Positions 1 to 5,684 of a DNA stretch of 6,858 bases are shown piece by piece. Source of the stretch: Tessaracoccus flavescens (GTDB lineage: Bacteria; Actinomycetota; Actinomycetes; Propionibacteriales; Propionibacteriaceae); the NCBI GenBank assembly GCA_020741375.1, contig DYZF01000206.1, positions 1-6,858 of the forward strand. Reading direction: 5' to 3'. Within the stretch, counting starts at the first letter, position 1. Each line of letters starts with the position of its first letter. Under the pieces are notes generated by a model. That model was not told the origin of the DNA, did not search any database, and was given only the letters and a program-made list of their open reading frames with translations. The translations under genes and the position numbers were made by a program.

Positions 1-455
1 TCGCCGAGCAGCTCGGCGCCCGTGTCGCCTTCCGTCGCGCCATGCGCAAGGCCCAGCAGACCGCCATGCGTGCGGGCGCCAAGGGTATCCGCATCAAGTG
101 CTCCGGTCGTCTTGGTGGCGCTGAAATGTCCCGCTCCGAGGGTTACCGCGACGGCCAGGTGCCGCTGCACACCCTCCGCGCCGACATCGACTACGGCTTC
201 TACGAGGCCCGCACCACGTTCGGTCGTATCGGCGTCAAGGTGTGGATCTACAAGGGTGACGTCACCGGCACCCGCGCCGAGCGCGCCGCCCAGAAGGCCG
301 CCCGTAACTCTGCCCCCGCCGGCCGCCAGCAGCGTTCGGGCCGTCGCCCGGCTCGTGGCGAAGGTCGTGGGGATCGTCCCGAGCGCGGCGGTCGCCGTCG
401 CGCCGACGCAGCTGCCGAGTCGGCTGCGCCCGCAACTGAGAACGCAGGAGCCTGA
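1..455 (+). CDS. rpsC: 30S ribosomal protein S3, 3' part (5' end outside window)
   Basis: S3 binds 16S rRNA in the head of the 30S subunit and helps form the mRNA entry channel. The reading frame is open from position 3 and ends with TGA at 453-455. The visible 150 residues cover the end of the KH region and the whole S3 C-terminal domain, with recognisable blocks [32 protein letters not shown] and [14 protein letters not shown]. After the conserved core comes a tail of about 55 residues rich in Ala, Arg and Gly, which is common in actinobacterial S3 and absent from the E. coli protein. The next gene, rplP, starts 5 bases downstream, consistent with the conserved S10 operon order. The start codon lies upstream of the window. 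The identification is secure. Confidence 0.97.
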   Translation, partial: AEQLGARVAFRRAMRKAQQTAMRAGAKGIRIKCSGRLGGAEMSRSEGYRDGQVPLHTLRADIDYGFYEARTTFGRIGVKVWIYKGDVTGTRAERAAQKAARNSAPAGRQQRSGRRPARGEGRGDRPERGGRRRADAAAESAAPATENAGA

Positions 456-460
456 TTTTC

Positions 461-880
461 ATGCTGATTCCTCGTCGCGTTAAGTTCCGTAAGCAGCACC
501 ACCCCACGCGTCGTGGTGCGTCCAAGGGCGGCACCAAGCTGGCCTTCGGTGATTACGGCATTCAGGCGCTCGAGCCGTCGTACCTGACCAACCGTCAGAT
601 CGAGGCCGCTCGTATCGCCATGACCCGTCACATCAAGCGTGGCGGTAAGGTCTGGATCAACGTGTACCCGGACCGCCCCCTGACCAAGAAGCCGGCCGAG
701 ACCCGCATGGGTTCCGGTAAGGGTTCGCCCGAGTGGTGGATCGCCAACATCAAGCCCGGCCGCGTCCTGTTCGAGCTCTCCGGTGTTCCGGAGGAGGTCG
801 CTCGGGAGGCCATGCGTCTGGCTATCCACAAGCTGCCGTTCAAGGCACGCTTCATCAAGCGCGAAGCAGGTGACATCTGA
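461..880 (+). CDS. rplP: 50S ribosomal protein L16
   Basis: L16 is a 50S subunit protein near the peptidyl-transferase centre and the A-site tRNA. The 139-residue product is the usual length for the family. It starts with [14 protein letters not shown] and contains the L16 signatures [18 protein letters not shown] and [16 protein letters not shown]. The ATG at 461 is preceded by AGGAG at 446-450, 10 bases upstream and inside the end of rpsC. The stop TGA (878-880) overlaps the ATG of rpmC by one base, which suggests translational coupling. Nothing is unusual in length or motifs. Confidence 0.98.
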   Translation: MLIPRRVKFRKQHHPTRRGASKGGTKLAFGDYGIQALEPSYLTNRQIEAARIAMTRHIKRGGKVWINVYPDRPLTKKPAETRMGSGKGSPEWWIANIKPGRVLFELSGVPEEVAREAMRLAIHKLPFKARFIKREAGDI

Positions 881-1110
881 TGAGCAAGTCTCTCGCCGCA
901 CACGACCTCCGTGGTCTGTCGCGTGATCAGCTCAACGCCAAGGTTGTTGAGTTGAAGGAAGAGCTGTTCGGCCTTCGTTTCCAGGCGGCCACCGGCCAGC
1001 TGGAGTCGAGCAGCCGTATGCGCAACGTTCGCAAGGACATCGCGCGCATCTACACGGTGTTGCAGGAGCGCAACCTCGGCATTGTCGACGAACCCGCTGA
1101 GGAGAAGTGA
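880..1110 (+). CDS. rpmC: 50S ribosomal protein L29
   Basis: L29 is a small helical-hairpin protein of the 50S subunit next to the polypeptide exit tunnel, where it contributes with L23 to the docking site for trigger factor and SRP. The 76-residue product has the family pattern: [21 protein letters not shown], helical, followed by [16 protein letters not shown] and then [18 protein letters not shown] short acidic C-terminal tail (roughly residues 68-76, DEPAEEK) makes it slightly longer than the E. coli protein. The ATG overlaps the rplP stop by one base, and AGGTGA at 868-873 can serve as ribosome binding site. rpsQ begins 2 bases after its stop. Confidence 0.97.
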   Translation: MSKSLAAHDLRGLSRDQLNAKVVELKEELFGLRFQAATGQLESSSRMRNVRKDIARIYTVLQERNLGIVDEPAEEK

Positions 1111-1112
1111 AC

Positions 1113-1391
1113 ATGAGCGAAGAAACCACCACCACTGAAGAGCGCAGCCGCCGCAAGGTGCTCTCCGGCGTCGTCGTCTCGGACAAGATGGACAAGACCA
1201 TCGTCGTCCTGGTTGAGGACCGCGTGAAGCACCCGCTCTACGGCAAGGTCATGACCAAGTCGTCGCGTCTGAAGGCGCACGACGAAGAGAACTCGGCCGG
1301 CATCGGCGACCGGGTTCGCGTCATGGAGACTCGTCCGTTGTCGGCGCAGAAGCGCTGGCGTCTGGTTGAGATCATCGAGCGCGCCAAGTGA
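1113..1391 (+). CDS. rpsQ: 30S ribosomal protein S17
   Basis: S17 is an OB-fold protein that binds the 5' domain of 16S rRNA early in 30S assembly. The 92-residue product shows the family core [18 protein letters not shown], the KHPLYGKV segment, HDEEN and [23 protein letters not shown] chose the ATG at 1113 because GAGGAG at 1099-1104 lies 8 bases upstream. An in-frame GTG at 1107 would add only two residues, overlap the rpmC stop and sit too close to the ribosome binding site. The first 13 or so residues ([13 protein letters not shown]) form a polar N-terminal extension of the kind often seen in actinobacterial S17. This is the last gene of the transcript; a strong hairpin follows 11 bases later. 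Confidence 0.97.
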   Translation: MSEETTTTEERSRRKVLSGVVVSDKMDKTIVVLVEDRVKHPLYGKVMTKSSRLKAHDEENSAGIGDRVRVMETRPLSAQKRWRLVEIIERAK

Positions 1392-1402
1392 TCTAAGGAT
1401 CC

Positions 1403-1441
1403 AAGAAAGCGGCCTGTCCCTCTGGGGCGGGCCGCTTTCTT
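1403..1441 (+). terminator. Strong hairpin terminator closing the S10 operon
   Basis: Bases 1403-1420 pair with 1424-1441 in an 18-bp stem, with two internal G-T wobble pairs (1415/1429, 1417/1427) and a three-base loop at 1421-1423. The outer 12 bp (AAGAAAGCGGCC with GGCCGCTTTCTT) pair perfectly. The hairpin begins 11 bases after the rpsQ stop. The outer arms are A- and T-rich, so the 3' arm supplies a short U tract (TTTCTT) and the structure could act on both strands, which would suit the minus-strand gene remnant facing it. Confidence 0.9.
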
Positions 1442-1499
1442 CGTTGGCCCATCGTGTGCTCGCGGTGTCCGATCCGCACCCAAGAGTGCGCGCCAGTGC

Positions 1500-2052
1500 C
1501 GACGGCGCCCGGAACTCTGGCTGGCCCGTCGTCGGGTTGATCCACACCGACCATTTGTCTGGGGGAGGGCCCGTCCAGAACCGGGGAGGTTCCATGGTGG
1601 TGGCGGAATCGATCAGAAGGCCCGTGGCATGCGTCTTCTGCTCCTCTGAGAGACCCGCCGGGAGGTCTTCGAGTGCCCGTCTGATGCTGCGCGCGTGCTC
1701 AGGCGACACCTGCCCAGCCAGCGCCGCGGCCTCCAACTGCTGGTTGCCCAACAGATCGCGACCGGCGTGCAGCAGCCCTGCGGCGGCCTTCGGATCTGTG
1801 TTGACGGCGGCCACCATCCATTCAGTGATGTTGGACCCCGCCTGGCGGTCTGCCACTCGGTGCTGATTCGCCTTCGCCACCCAGACTGCTGCCAGGGAGC
1901 GGGCCCGGCCCTCCACGGCGACGAGACGGGAGGTGCCGCCCAGTTGTTCGTCCAGCTTCGCCGGGCGGGGCGTCTGCGACAGAGCGTCGAGACAGGCGTA
2001 GGAGTGCGAGGATCTCGCTCTCACTGGCCTCGTCTAGACGTGCTGCGATCAT
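1500..2052 (-). pseudogene. Decayed DUF222 / HNH endonuclease-like (13E12 repeat family) gene
   Basis: A minus-strand coding remnant that resembles the DUF222-HNH family of actinobacterial putative nucleases. A plausible start is ATG at 2052, giving MIAARLDEASESEILALL. That frame then runs into unrelated Arg/Pro/Gly-rich sequence, while the family-like helical sequence continues in another frame from about 1995: CLDALSQTPRPAKLDEQLGG, then VEGRARSLAAVWVAKANQHR and LAGQVSPEHARSIRRALEDL. This implies a frame change of one base near 1994-2003. Around 1555-1575 the sequence passes abruptly to KWSVWINPTTGQPEF, which looks like the extreme C-terminus of such proteins (normally 'W.V..DP.TGQPEF.PP' just after the HNH motif). 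The rest of DUF222 and the HNH motif are missing, so an internal deletion is likely. No proper stop follows: the frame stays open through the rpsQ terminator and antisense to rpsQ. An alternative GTG start at 2024 would avoid the frameshift but not the deletion. The family call rests on recalled patterns, not an alignment. Confidence 0.65.
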
Positions 2053-2098
2053 GCTTCAAGGCTACGGACACCCACTGACAATTTCGAACACGTGTACT

Positions 2099-2132
2099 AA
2101 AAAAGGCGGTGTCTCATCTTGAGACACCGCCC
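2099..2132 (-). terminator. Rho-independent terminator of the membrane-protein pair
   Basis: On the plus strand, seven A residues (2099-2105) are followed by a perfect 12-bp inverted repeat, GGCGGTGTCTCA at 2106-2117 and TGAGACACCGCC at 2121-2132, with a three-base loop. Read on the minus strand this is a GC-rich hairpin followed by seven T, the canonical intrinsic terminator. It begins 5 bases after the stop of the DUF6498-like gene (stop codon at 2138-2140). Confidence 0.95.
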
Positions 2133-2137
2133 GGCCG

Positions 2138-2761
2138 TTAGCGAGCGGTGAACTTCCACGACGATTCGCGGTTCGGATCGCGGCCAAGCGACATCACCTC
2201 GGCCATCGTCTTGATGATCAACAGAACCACCAGTGCGAGCTGGGGAAGGCTCAGCGGCAGAGACGCCAGGGGCGAATCACGGTCCGTGAGCCCAACGATC
2301 ACCACACCCCAACACGCGATGATCGCCACGTGCAGCATGAGGATGCGCCCCATCGCGAACCCGTGAGCCTGAGCCACCGTGCGAGGGGCTTCAACCCGAC
2401 TGAACGTCCCCAGCGCCTCGACGACGTAGCGAACAGCCAGCACGATGAGGGGCAGCGTGAACCACATGGCACCTAGGTCGAGCCCCGTGACAAAAGCAAG
2501 CACGAAGCTGAACGCGCCGTGGATCAGGGTGAAGAAGGCCAGGGAAAACGACGTCGAGACCTTGCTCCAAGTCAGAAACTTCCCCGGCTCAGGTCGGACC
2601 GACACAACGCGGCCGATCGCCACGATCGTGATGAGGACGTTCTCCACCCACAGCAGCAGGAAGACGTTGCCGATCGGCCAGTCCCACACCAAGACGCCGA
2701 GGAGCTGGATCAGGGAGTTGACGACGGCGAGCGTGGCCGCCGGAAGGTAGCGCGAATCCAT
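2138..2761 (-). CDS. DUF6498-like multi-pass membrane protein of unknown function
   Basis: A 207-residue hydrophobic protein with about five or six predicted membrane segments (roughly residues 8-26, 32-52, 70-92, 98-118, 138-158 and 170-190) and a short polar C-terminus. The pattern agrees with what I recall of the DUF6498 family: LLLWVEN after the first segment (35-41), FFTLIHGAFSF in the middle (76-86), GRILMLHVAII (138-148) and a final helix with IIKTMAEV (182-189). No catalytic motif is evident and the family's function is unknown. The ATG at 2761 lies 4 bases after the stop of the holin-like gene, with no strong ribosome binding site, so the two are probably co-transcribed and translationally coupled. 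An intrinsic terminator follows directly. The family name is probable; the membrane topology is an estimate by eye. Confidence 0.8.
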   Translation of the reverse strand: MDSRYLPAATLAVVNSLIQLLGVLVWDWPIGNVFLLLWVENVLITIVAIGRVVSVRPEPGKFLTWSKVSTSFSLAFFTLIHGAFSFVLAFVTGLDLGAMWFTLPLIVLAVRYVVEALGTFSRVEAPRTVAQAHGFAMGRILMLHVAIIACWGVVIVGLTDRDSPLASLPLSLPQLALVVLLIIKTMAEVMSLGRDPNRESSWKFTAR

Positions 2762-2765
2762 AGGC

Positions 2766-3146
2766 TCAGTCGCGCTTGGTGCCGAGCACGCCGCCGAGGA
2801 TGGCGCCGATGACGGCGATCACGAGCGCGCCCCAGAAGGCTGCCCAGAACCCGTCCACGTGGAAGCTCAGCCCCACCTGGGCGGAGATCCACGACGTGAG
2901 CAGCAGCATGAGCGCGTTGATGACGAGGAGGAAGAGCCCCAGAGTGAGCACGATGAGGCACGTGCCGAGCGCCTGGGCGAACGGCTTCACGAATGCGTTC
3001 ACCACCCCGATGATGAGGGCGACGCCGAGGAGCGTCAGAGCCTGCTCGGTGAGGTCGGCGGTGCCCAACGTGATTCCGGGGACGAGCCAGACGGCGACGG
3101 CGACGGCGAGGACGGTGACGATCAAACGCCAAACAAACTTGCTCAT
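2766..3146 (-). CDS. Phage holin family 4 superfamily (YvlD-like) membrane protein
   Basis: A 126-residue protein with four hydrophobic segments (about residues 7-23, 36-52, 61-85 and 100-122) and a short basic end (TKRD). The VVNAFVKPFAQALG block (48-61), followed by a long hydrophobic run ending in INALMLLLTSWI (76-87), matches the N-x-x-[VI]-[KR]-P pattern of the Phage_holin_4_2 (YvlD) family. Despite the name, these are mostly chromosomal membrane proteins of unknown role, and there is no phage context here. I chose ATG at 3146 because MSKFVWRLIVTVLA gives a typical N-terminus; an in-frame GTG at 3176 would add MISTAWHAGC, which is less family-like. The ribosome binding site is weak (GGGTG). 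It is the first gene of a two-gene unit with the DUF6498-like gene and is divergent from proV. Confidence 0.85.
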   Translation of the reverse strand: MSKFVWRLIVTVLAVAVAVWLVPGITLGTADLTEQALTLLGVALIIGVVNAFVKPFAQALGTCLIVLTLGLFLLVINALMLLLTSWISAQVGLSFHVDGFWAAFWGALVIAVIGAILGGVLGTKRD

Positions 3147-3224
3147 GCACCCAGCGTGCCATGCAGTCGAGATCACCGAGAATCCAGTGCGCGGCAGCCG
3201 GAAGCGCTCACATCGACGGCGCGA

Positions 3225-3240
3225 CTGAGAGGATTCTCAG
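3225..3240. repeat. Inverted repeat CTGAGA-N4-TCTCAG, candidate operator
   Basis: A perfect 6-bp inverted repeat with a 4-base spacer (CTGAGAGGATTCTCAG). Related half-sites recur nearby: GAGAATCC at 3178-3185 (plus), CTGAGAATCC read on the minus strand at 3240-3231, CTGAGAAT at 3302-3309 (plus) and CTGAGA on the minus strand at 3342-3337. The arrangement could be a regulator binding cluster for one or both divergent promoters; that function is inferred. Confidence 0.45.
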
Positions 3241-3343
3241 CGATTCGTTACAAAGCCGCTCTCAAGCGCCCGTTGACTAGGGCAGACGTACTCGCCGTTT
3301 CCTGAGAATTGCTGCGTTTTCGGGCGATTTGTCGACTCTCAGT

Positions 3344-3365
3344 TTGACCCGGCTGGTGCGGTCAA
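3344..3365. repeat. Inverted repeat TTGACC-N10-GGTCAA in proV upstream region
   Basis: The 6-bp arms at 3344-3349 and 3360-3365 are perfect inverted copies separated by 10 bases, close to one helical turn plus arm width. A third copy, GGGTCAA, lies at 3424-3430 and is the exact complement of TTGACCC at 3344-3350. TTGACC also resembles a -35 box, but no good -10 follows at the right spacing. A dimeric regulator site is possible. Confidence 0.4.
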
Positions 3366-3412
3366 GGAATGGTGGTGGACGCGACTGGTGTGGTTCGTCC
3401 TGCGGATTTGAG

Positions 3413-3440
3413 CCGACCCCATGGGGTCAACACCGGTCGG
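3413..3440. repeat. 14-bp palindrome within a nested inverted repeat, upstream of proV
   Basis: GACCCCATGGGGTC at 3415-3428 is a perfect 14-bp palindrome. The same left arm can instead pair further out: CCGACC at 3413-3418 is complementary to GGTCGG at 3435-3440. The element lies 70-97 bases before the proV start, so it may be in the 5' leader as a pair of alternative hairpins, or act as a protein-binding site on DNA. Neither role can be decided from the sequence. Confidence 0.4.
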
Positions 3441-3509
3441 GCCGCCGCATGTGTCGCACTGTGCTGACGCCGTGGCGCGCCCCATCTGTTGCCTCTTATC
3501 AGGAGTGTT

Positions 3510-4754
3510 GTGAGCGCCATTCAAGCCTCACACGTCTACAAGGTGTTCGGACGCCGCCCCGAGGCGGGCGTCCAGCAGCTTGAGCGTGGTGCTTCCCGGG
3601 CTGAGCTTCGAGACCGTGGCCTGACTGCCGCCGTCATCGATGCCAGCTTCGACGTCGAGCCGGGGGAGATCTTCGTCGTGATGGGCCTGTCCGGCTCTGG
3701 CAAGTCGACCCTCATCCGCATGGTCAACGGTCTGCTGCCGATGACCGCCGGCGAGATGACCATTCATGGACACGAGCTCAGCGGGCTGAGCGCCAGCGAG
3801 CTGCGTCGCGTCCGCCGCGAGAACGTCTCGATGGTCTTCCAGCACTTCGCGCTGCTCCCGCACCGCACGGTGGGCGAGAACGTCGCCTACGGCCTGGAGA
3901 TCCAAGGCATGAACCGCAGTGATCGCGAAGCGAAGGCCGCCGAGGCCCTCGCCATGGTTGATCTGGACGGCTGGGGCGGCTATAAGCCGGGCGAGCTGTC
4001 CGGCGGCATGCAGCAGCGCGTTGGACTGGCACGCGCGCTGGCCAGCGGCACCGACATCCTCCTCATGGACGAGGCCTTCTCGGCGCTCGACCCGCTCATC
4101 CGTCGCGGCATGCAGGACCAACTCATCGACCTGCAGAGCAAGCTGGACAAGACGATCCTGTTCATCACGCACGACCTCAACGAGGCCATGCGACTCGGCG
4201 ACCGGATCGCCATGATGCGCGACGGCCGCATCGAGCAGATCGGCACAGCGGAGGACATCCTCAACGATCCCGCCTCCAACTACGTTGCCCGCTTCGTCGC
4301 CGACGTCGACCGCACCCGCGTCCTCACCGCCGGCAGCATCGCCGAGCCCCCGTACGCCGTGCTTGGAGCGGAACAGGGCCCGCAAGCCGCCCACAAACTG
4401 CTCCGCGAGCACCAGCCGTCGTGGCTGCTCGTCGTCGGCCGCGACCGCACCCCCAAGGGGTTCGTCTGGGAGGACGACGTTGCGCAGGCGGTCCGGTCCG
4501 GTCAGCGCGAACTGCCGTACTCCGCCGTCCACGAGATGCACACGGTCGCCGAGGACACGCCCATCAACGAGCTGTTCGAGCTGTCCGCCCAGCACCTCGC
4601 GCCGCTGGTTGTCGTCGACGGCCAGGGCCGCGTCTCCGGCGTCGTACCGCGCGTCACCCTGCTCGCCGCCGCGGCGCAGGCCAACGGAGTGGACGTGCCC
4701 GATGAGACCGCCATCGAGGAAGACCAGCAGCAGATGGAGGCGGAAACCGCATGA
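3510..4754 (+). CDS. proV: Glycine betaine/proline ABC transporter ATP-binding protein
   Basis: ATPase subunit of an osmoprotectant importer (ProV/OpuAA type), acting at the inner face of the membrane as a dimer. The 414-residue product contains the family's N-terminal leader (VYKVFGRRPEAG), Walker A GLSGSGKST (59-67), Q-loop VFQHFALLPH (109-118), signature LSGGMQQRVGLARAL (163-177), Walker B ILLMDEAFSALDP (183-195) and switch His in FITHDLNEAMRLGDR (218-232). Residues from about 275 to 388 form the C-terminal CBS-type region, where VVVDGQGRVSGVVPR marks the second motif. The last 20 residues are strongly acidic. The GTG at 3510 is chosen because AGGAG (3501-3505) lies 4 bases upstream, and MSAIQASHVYKVFG aligns with the ProV N-terminus; an upstream in-frame TTG at 3489 has no such support. 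The stop overlaps the proW start by 4 bases (ATGA). Betaine is the likeliest substrate; proline, choline or carnitine remain possible. Confidence 0.96.
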   Translation: MSAIQASHVYKVFGRRPEAGVQQLERGASRAELRDRGLTAAVIDASFDVEPGEIFVVMGLSGSGKSTLIRMVNGLLPMTAGEMTIHGHELSGLSASELRRVRRENVSMVFQHFALLPHRTVGENVAYGLEIQGMNRSDREAKAAEALAMVDLDGWGGYKPGELSGGMQQRVGLARALASGTDILLMDEAFSALDPLIRRGMQDQLIDLQSKLDKTILFITHDLNEAMRLGDRIAMMRDGRIEQIGTAEDILNDPASNYVARFVADVDRTRVLTAGSIAEPPYAVLGAEQGPQAAHKLLREHQPSWLLVVGRDRTPKGFVWEDDVAQAVRSGQRELPYSAVHEMHTVAEDTPINELFELSAQHLAPLVVVDGQGRVSGVVPRVTLLAAAAQANGVDVPDETAIEEDQQQMEAETA

Positions 4755-5665
4755 CCCTCATCGAGACGATCATTCCCCGCATCCCCATCGGCAAATGGAT
4801 CGATTCCGGCATCGACTGGATCAAGGCCAACCTCGACGCCCTGCTGGACGTGGTCAGCGACGGCGGCACCGCGCTCTACGACGCCCTCACGTGGCTCCTG
4901 CTAGCGCCGCATCCGCTCATCATGGTGGCGATCTTCTCGCTGCTCAGCTGGGTGTTCCGCTCCTGGCGGCTCGCCGTCGGCGTGGCGCTGGCGTTCCTGT
5001 TCATCATCTCGATGAATCAGTGGACCGGCGCGATGCAGACGCTGTCGCTGGTTGTCATCGCCACCCTGACAGCGGTGGTCATCGCCATCCCGCTGGGCAT
5101 TTGGGCTGCCAAATCTGACACGGTCAGCGCCATCCTGCGCCCCATCCTCGACCTCATGCAGACGATGCCCGCCTTCGTCTACCTGATTCCCGCGGTCACG
5201 TTCTTCTCCATCGGTGTGGTGCCGGGCCTGTTCTCAACCATCATCTTCGCGCTGCCTCCCGGCGTGCGGCTGACCGAGCTGGGTATCCGTCAGGTGGATT
5301 CCGAGACGGTGGAGGCCGGCCAGAGCTTCGGCGCCACCGGCTGGGAGATCCTTCGCGGCATCGAACTGCCGCTGGCACTGAAGTCGATCATGGCCGGCGT
5401 CAATCAGGTCATCATGCTCGCTCTGTCGATGGCGGTGATCGCCGGCATGGTCGGCGCCGACGGCCTCGGAAAGGAAGTCGTCTCCGCCCTGGCCACCGTC
5501 AACATCGCGAAGGGTGCCGAGGCCGGCCTGGCCATCGTCTTCCTCGCCATCTTCCTCGACCGATTCACGTCTGCCCTCGGCTCACCCGCCGACAACAGCT
5601 CCTCGCTGCTCGCTTTGTGGAAAAAGCGGGCCGAGCAGCGCAACCGCGTAGCAACCGCTGCGTGA
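4751..5665 (+). CDS. proW: Glycine betaine/proline ABC transporter permease
   Basis: Membrane-spanning subunit (ProW/OpuAB type) that forms the translocation channel as a homodimer. The 304-residue product has an amphipathic N-terminal stretch of about 50 residues, then hydrophobic segments at roughly 55-69, 72-88, 97-119, 139-168, 218-235 and 255-270. The cytoplasmic coupling (EAA) motif that docks on the ATPase is present at 188-207: EAGQSFGATGWEILRGIELP. The block MQTMPAFVYLIPAVTFFSIG (136-155) is characteristic of ProW/OpuAB permeases. The ATG overlaps the proV stop in an ATGA junction, indicating translational coupling. The substrate-binding protein is a separate gene 19 bases downstream, so this is the three-gene ProVWX layout, not the OpuABC-type fusion of permease and binding domain. 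Confidence 0.96.
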   Translation: MTLIETIIPRIPIGKWIDSGIDWIKANLDALLDVVSDGGTALYDALTWLLLAPHPLIMVAIFSLLSWVFRSWRLAVGVALAFLFIISMNQWTGAMQTLSLVVIATLTAVVIAIPLGIWAAKSDTVSAILRPILDLMQTMPAFVYLIPAVTFFSIGVVPGLFSTIIFALPPGVRLTELGIRQVDSETVEAGQSFGATGWEILRGIELPLALKSIMAGVNQVIMLALSMAVIAGMVGADGLGKEVVSALATVNIAKGAEAGLAIVFLAIFLDRFTSALGSPADNSSSLLALWKKRAEQRNRVATAA

Positions 5666-5684
5666 TCCACCAGAAAGGAAACTC

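Larger units (their letters stand above)
3147..3509. other. Divergent intergenic region between holin-like gene and proV
   Basis: This 363-base stretch must hold the promoters of both the minus-strand membrane-protein pair and the plus-strand proVWX operon. I see no credible gene in it: the small open frames on either strand have low-complexity or arbitrary sequence and no ribosome binding sites. TTGACT at 3273-3278 is a good -35-like hexamer on the plus strand, but no convincing -10 box lies 16-18 bases beyond it. Several short inverted repeats are present and are listed separately. No recognisable riboswitch or tRNA was seen. Confidence 0.7.

Noticed and set aside
1366..1866. Plus-strand open frame of 166 codons downstream of rpsQ
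   Set aside because: It starts inside rpsQ, crosses the terminator, has no family-like sequence and lies opposite the DUF222 remnant; it is a high-GC shadow frame.
1050..2024. Long open minus-strand frame of 324 codons covering the DUF222 remnant and continuing antisense to rpsQ and the end of rpmC
   Set aside because: Only the part above about position 1500 resembles a protein family. The rest runs antisense to conserved ribosomal genes and through their terminator, so it is not a real full-length gene.
2766..3146. Possible prophage remnant suggested by the 'holin' family name
   Set aside because: The family is mostly chromosomal membrane proteins, and no endolysin, structural, integrase or attachment-site sequence is nearby.
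3147..3509. Possible c-di-AMP or other known riboswitch upstream of the osmolyte transporter
   Set aside because: I could not recognise the conserved core of any known riboswitch class; only short inverted repeats are evident. A covariance-model search would settle it.
3339..3524. Small minus-strand open frame with CDTCGG in the intergenic region
   Set aside because: A lone Cys pair is not a zinc motif, there is no ribosome binding site, and it overlaps the proV start on the other strand.
3528..4595. Minus-strand open frame of 355 codons opposite proV
   Set aside because: It lies fully antisense to a clear ProV coding sequence with all ABC motifs; long antisense frames are expected at this GC content.
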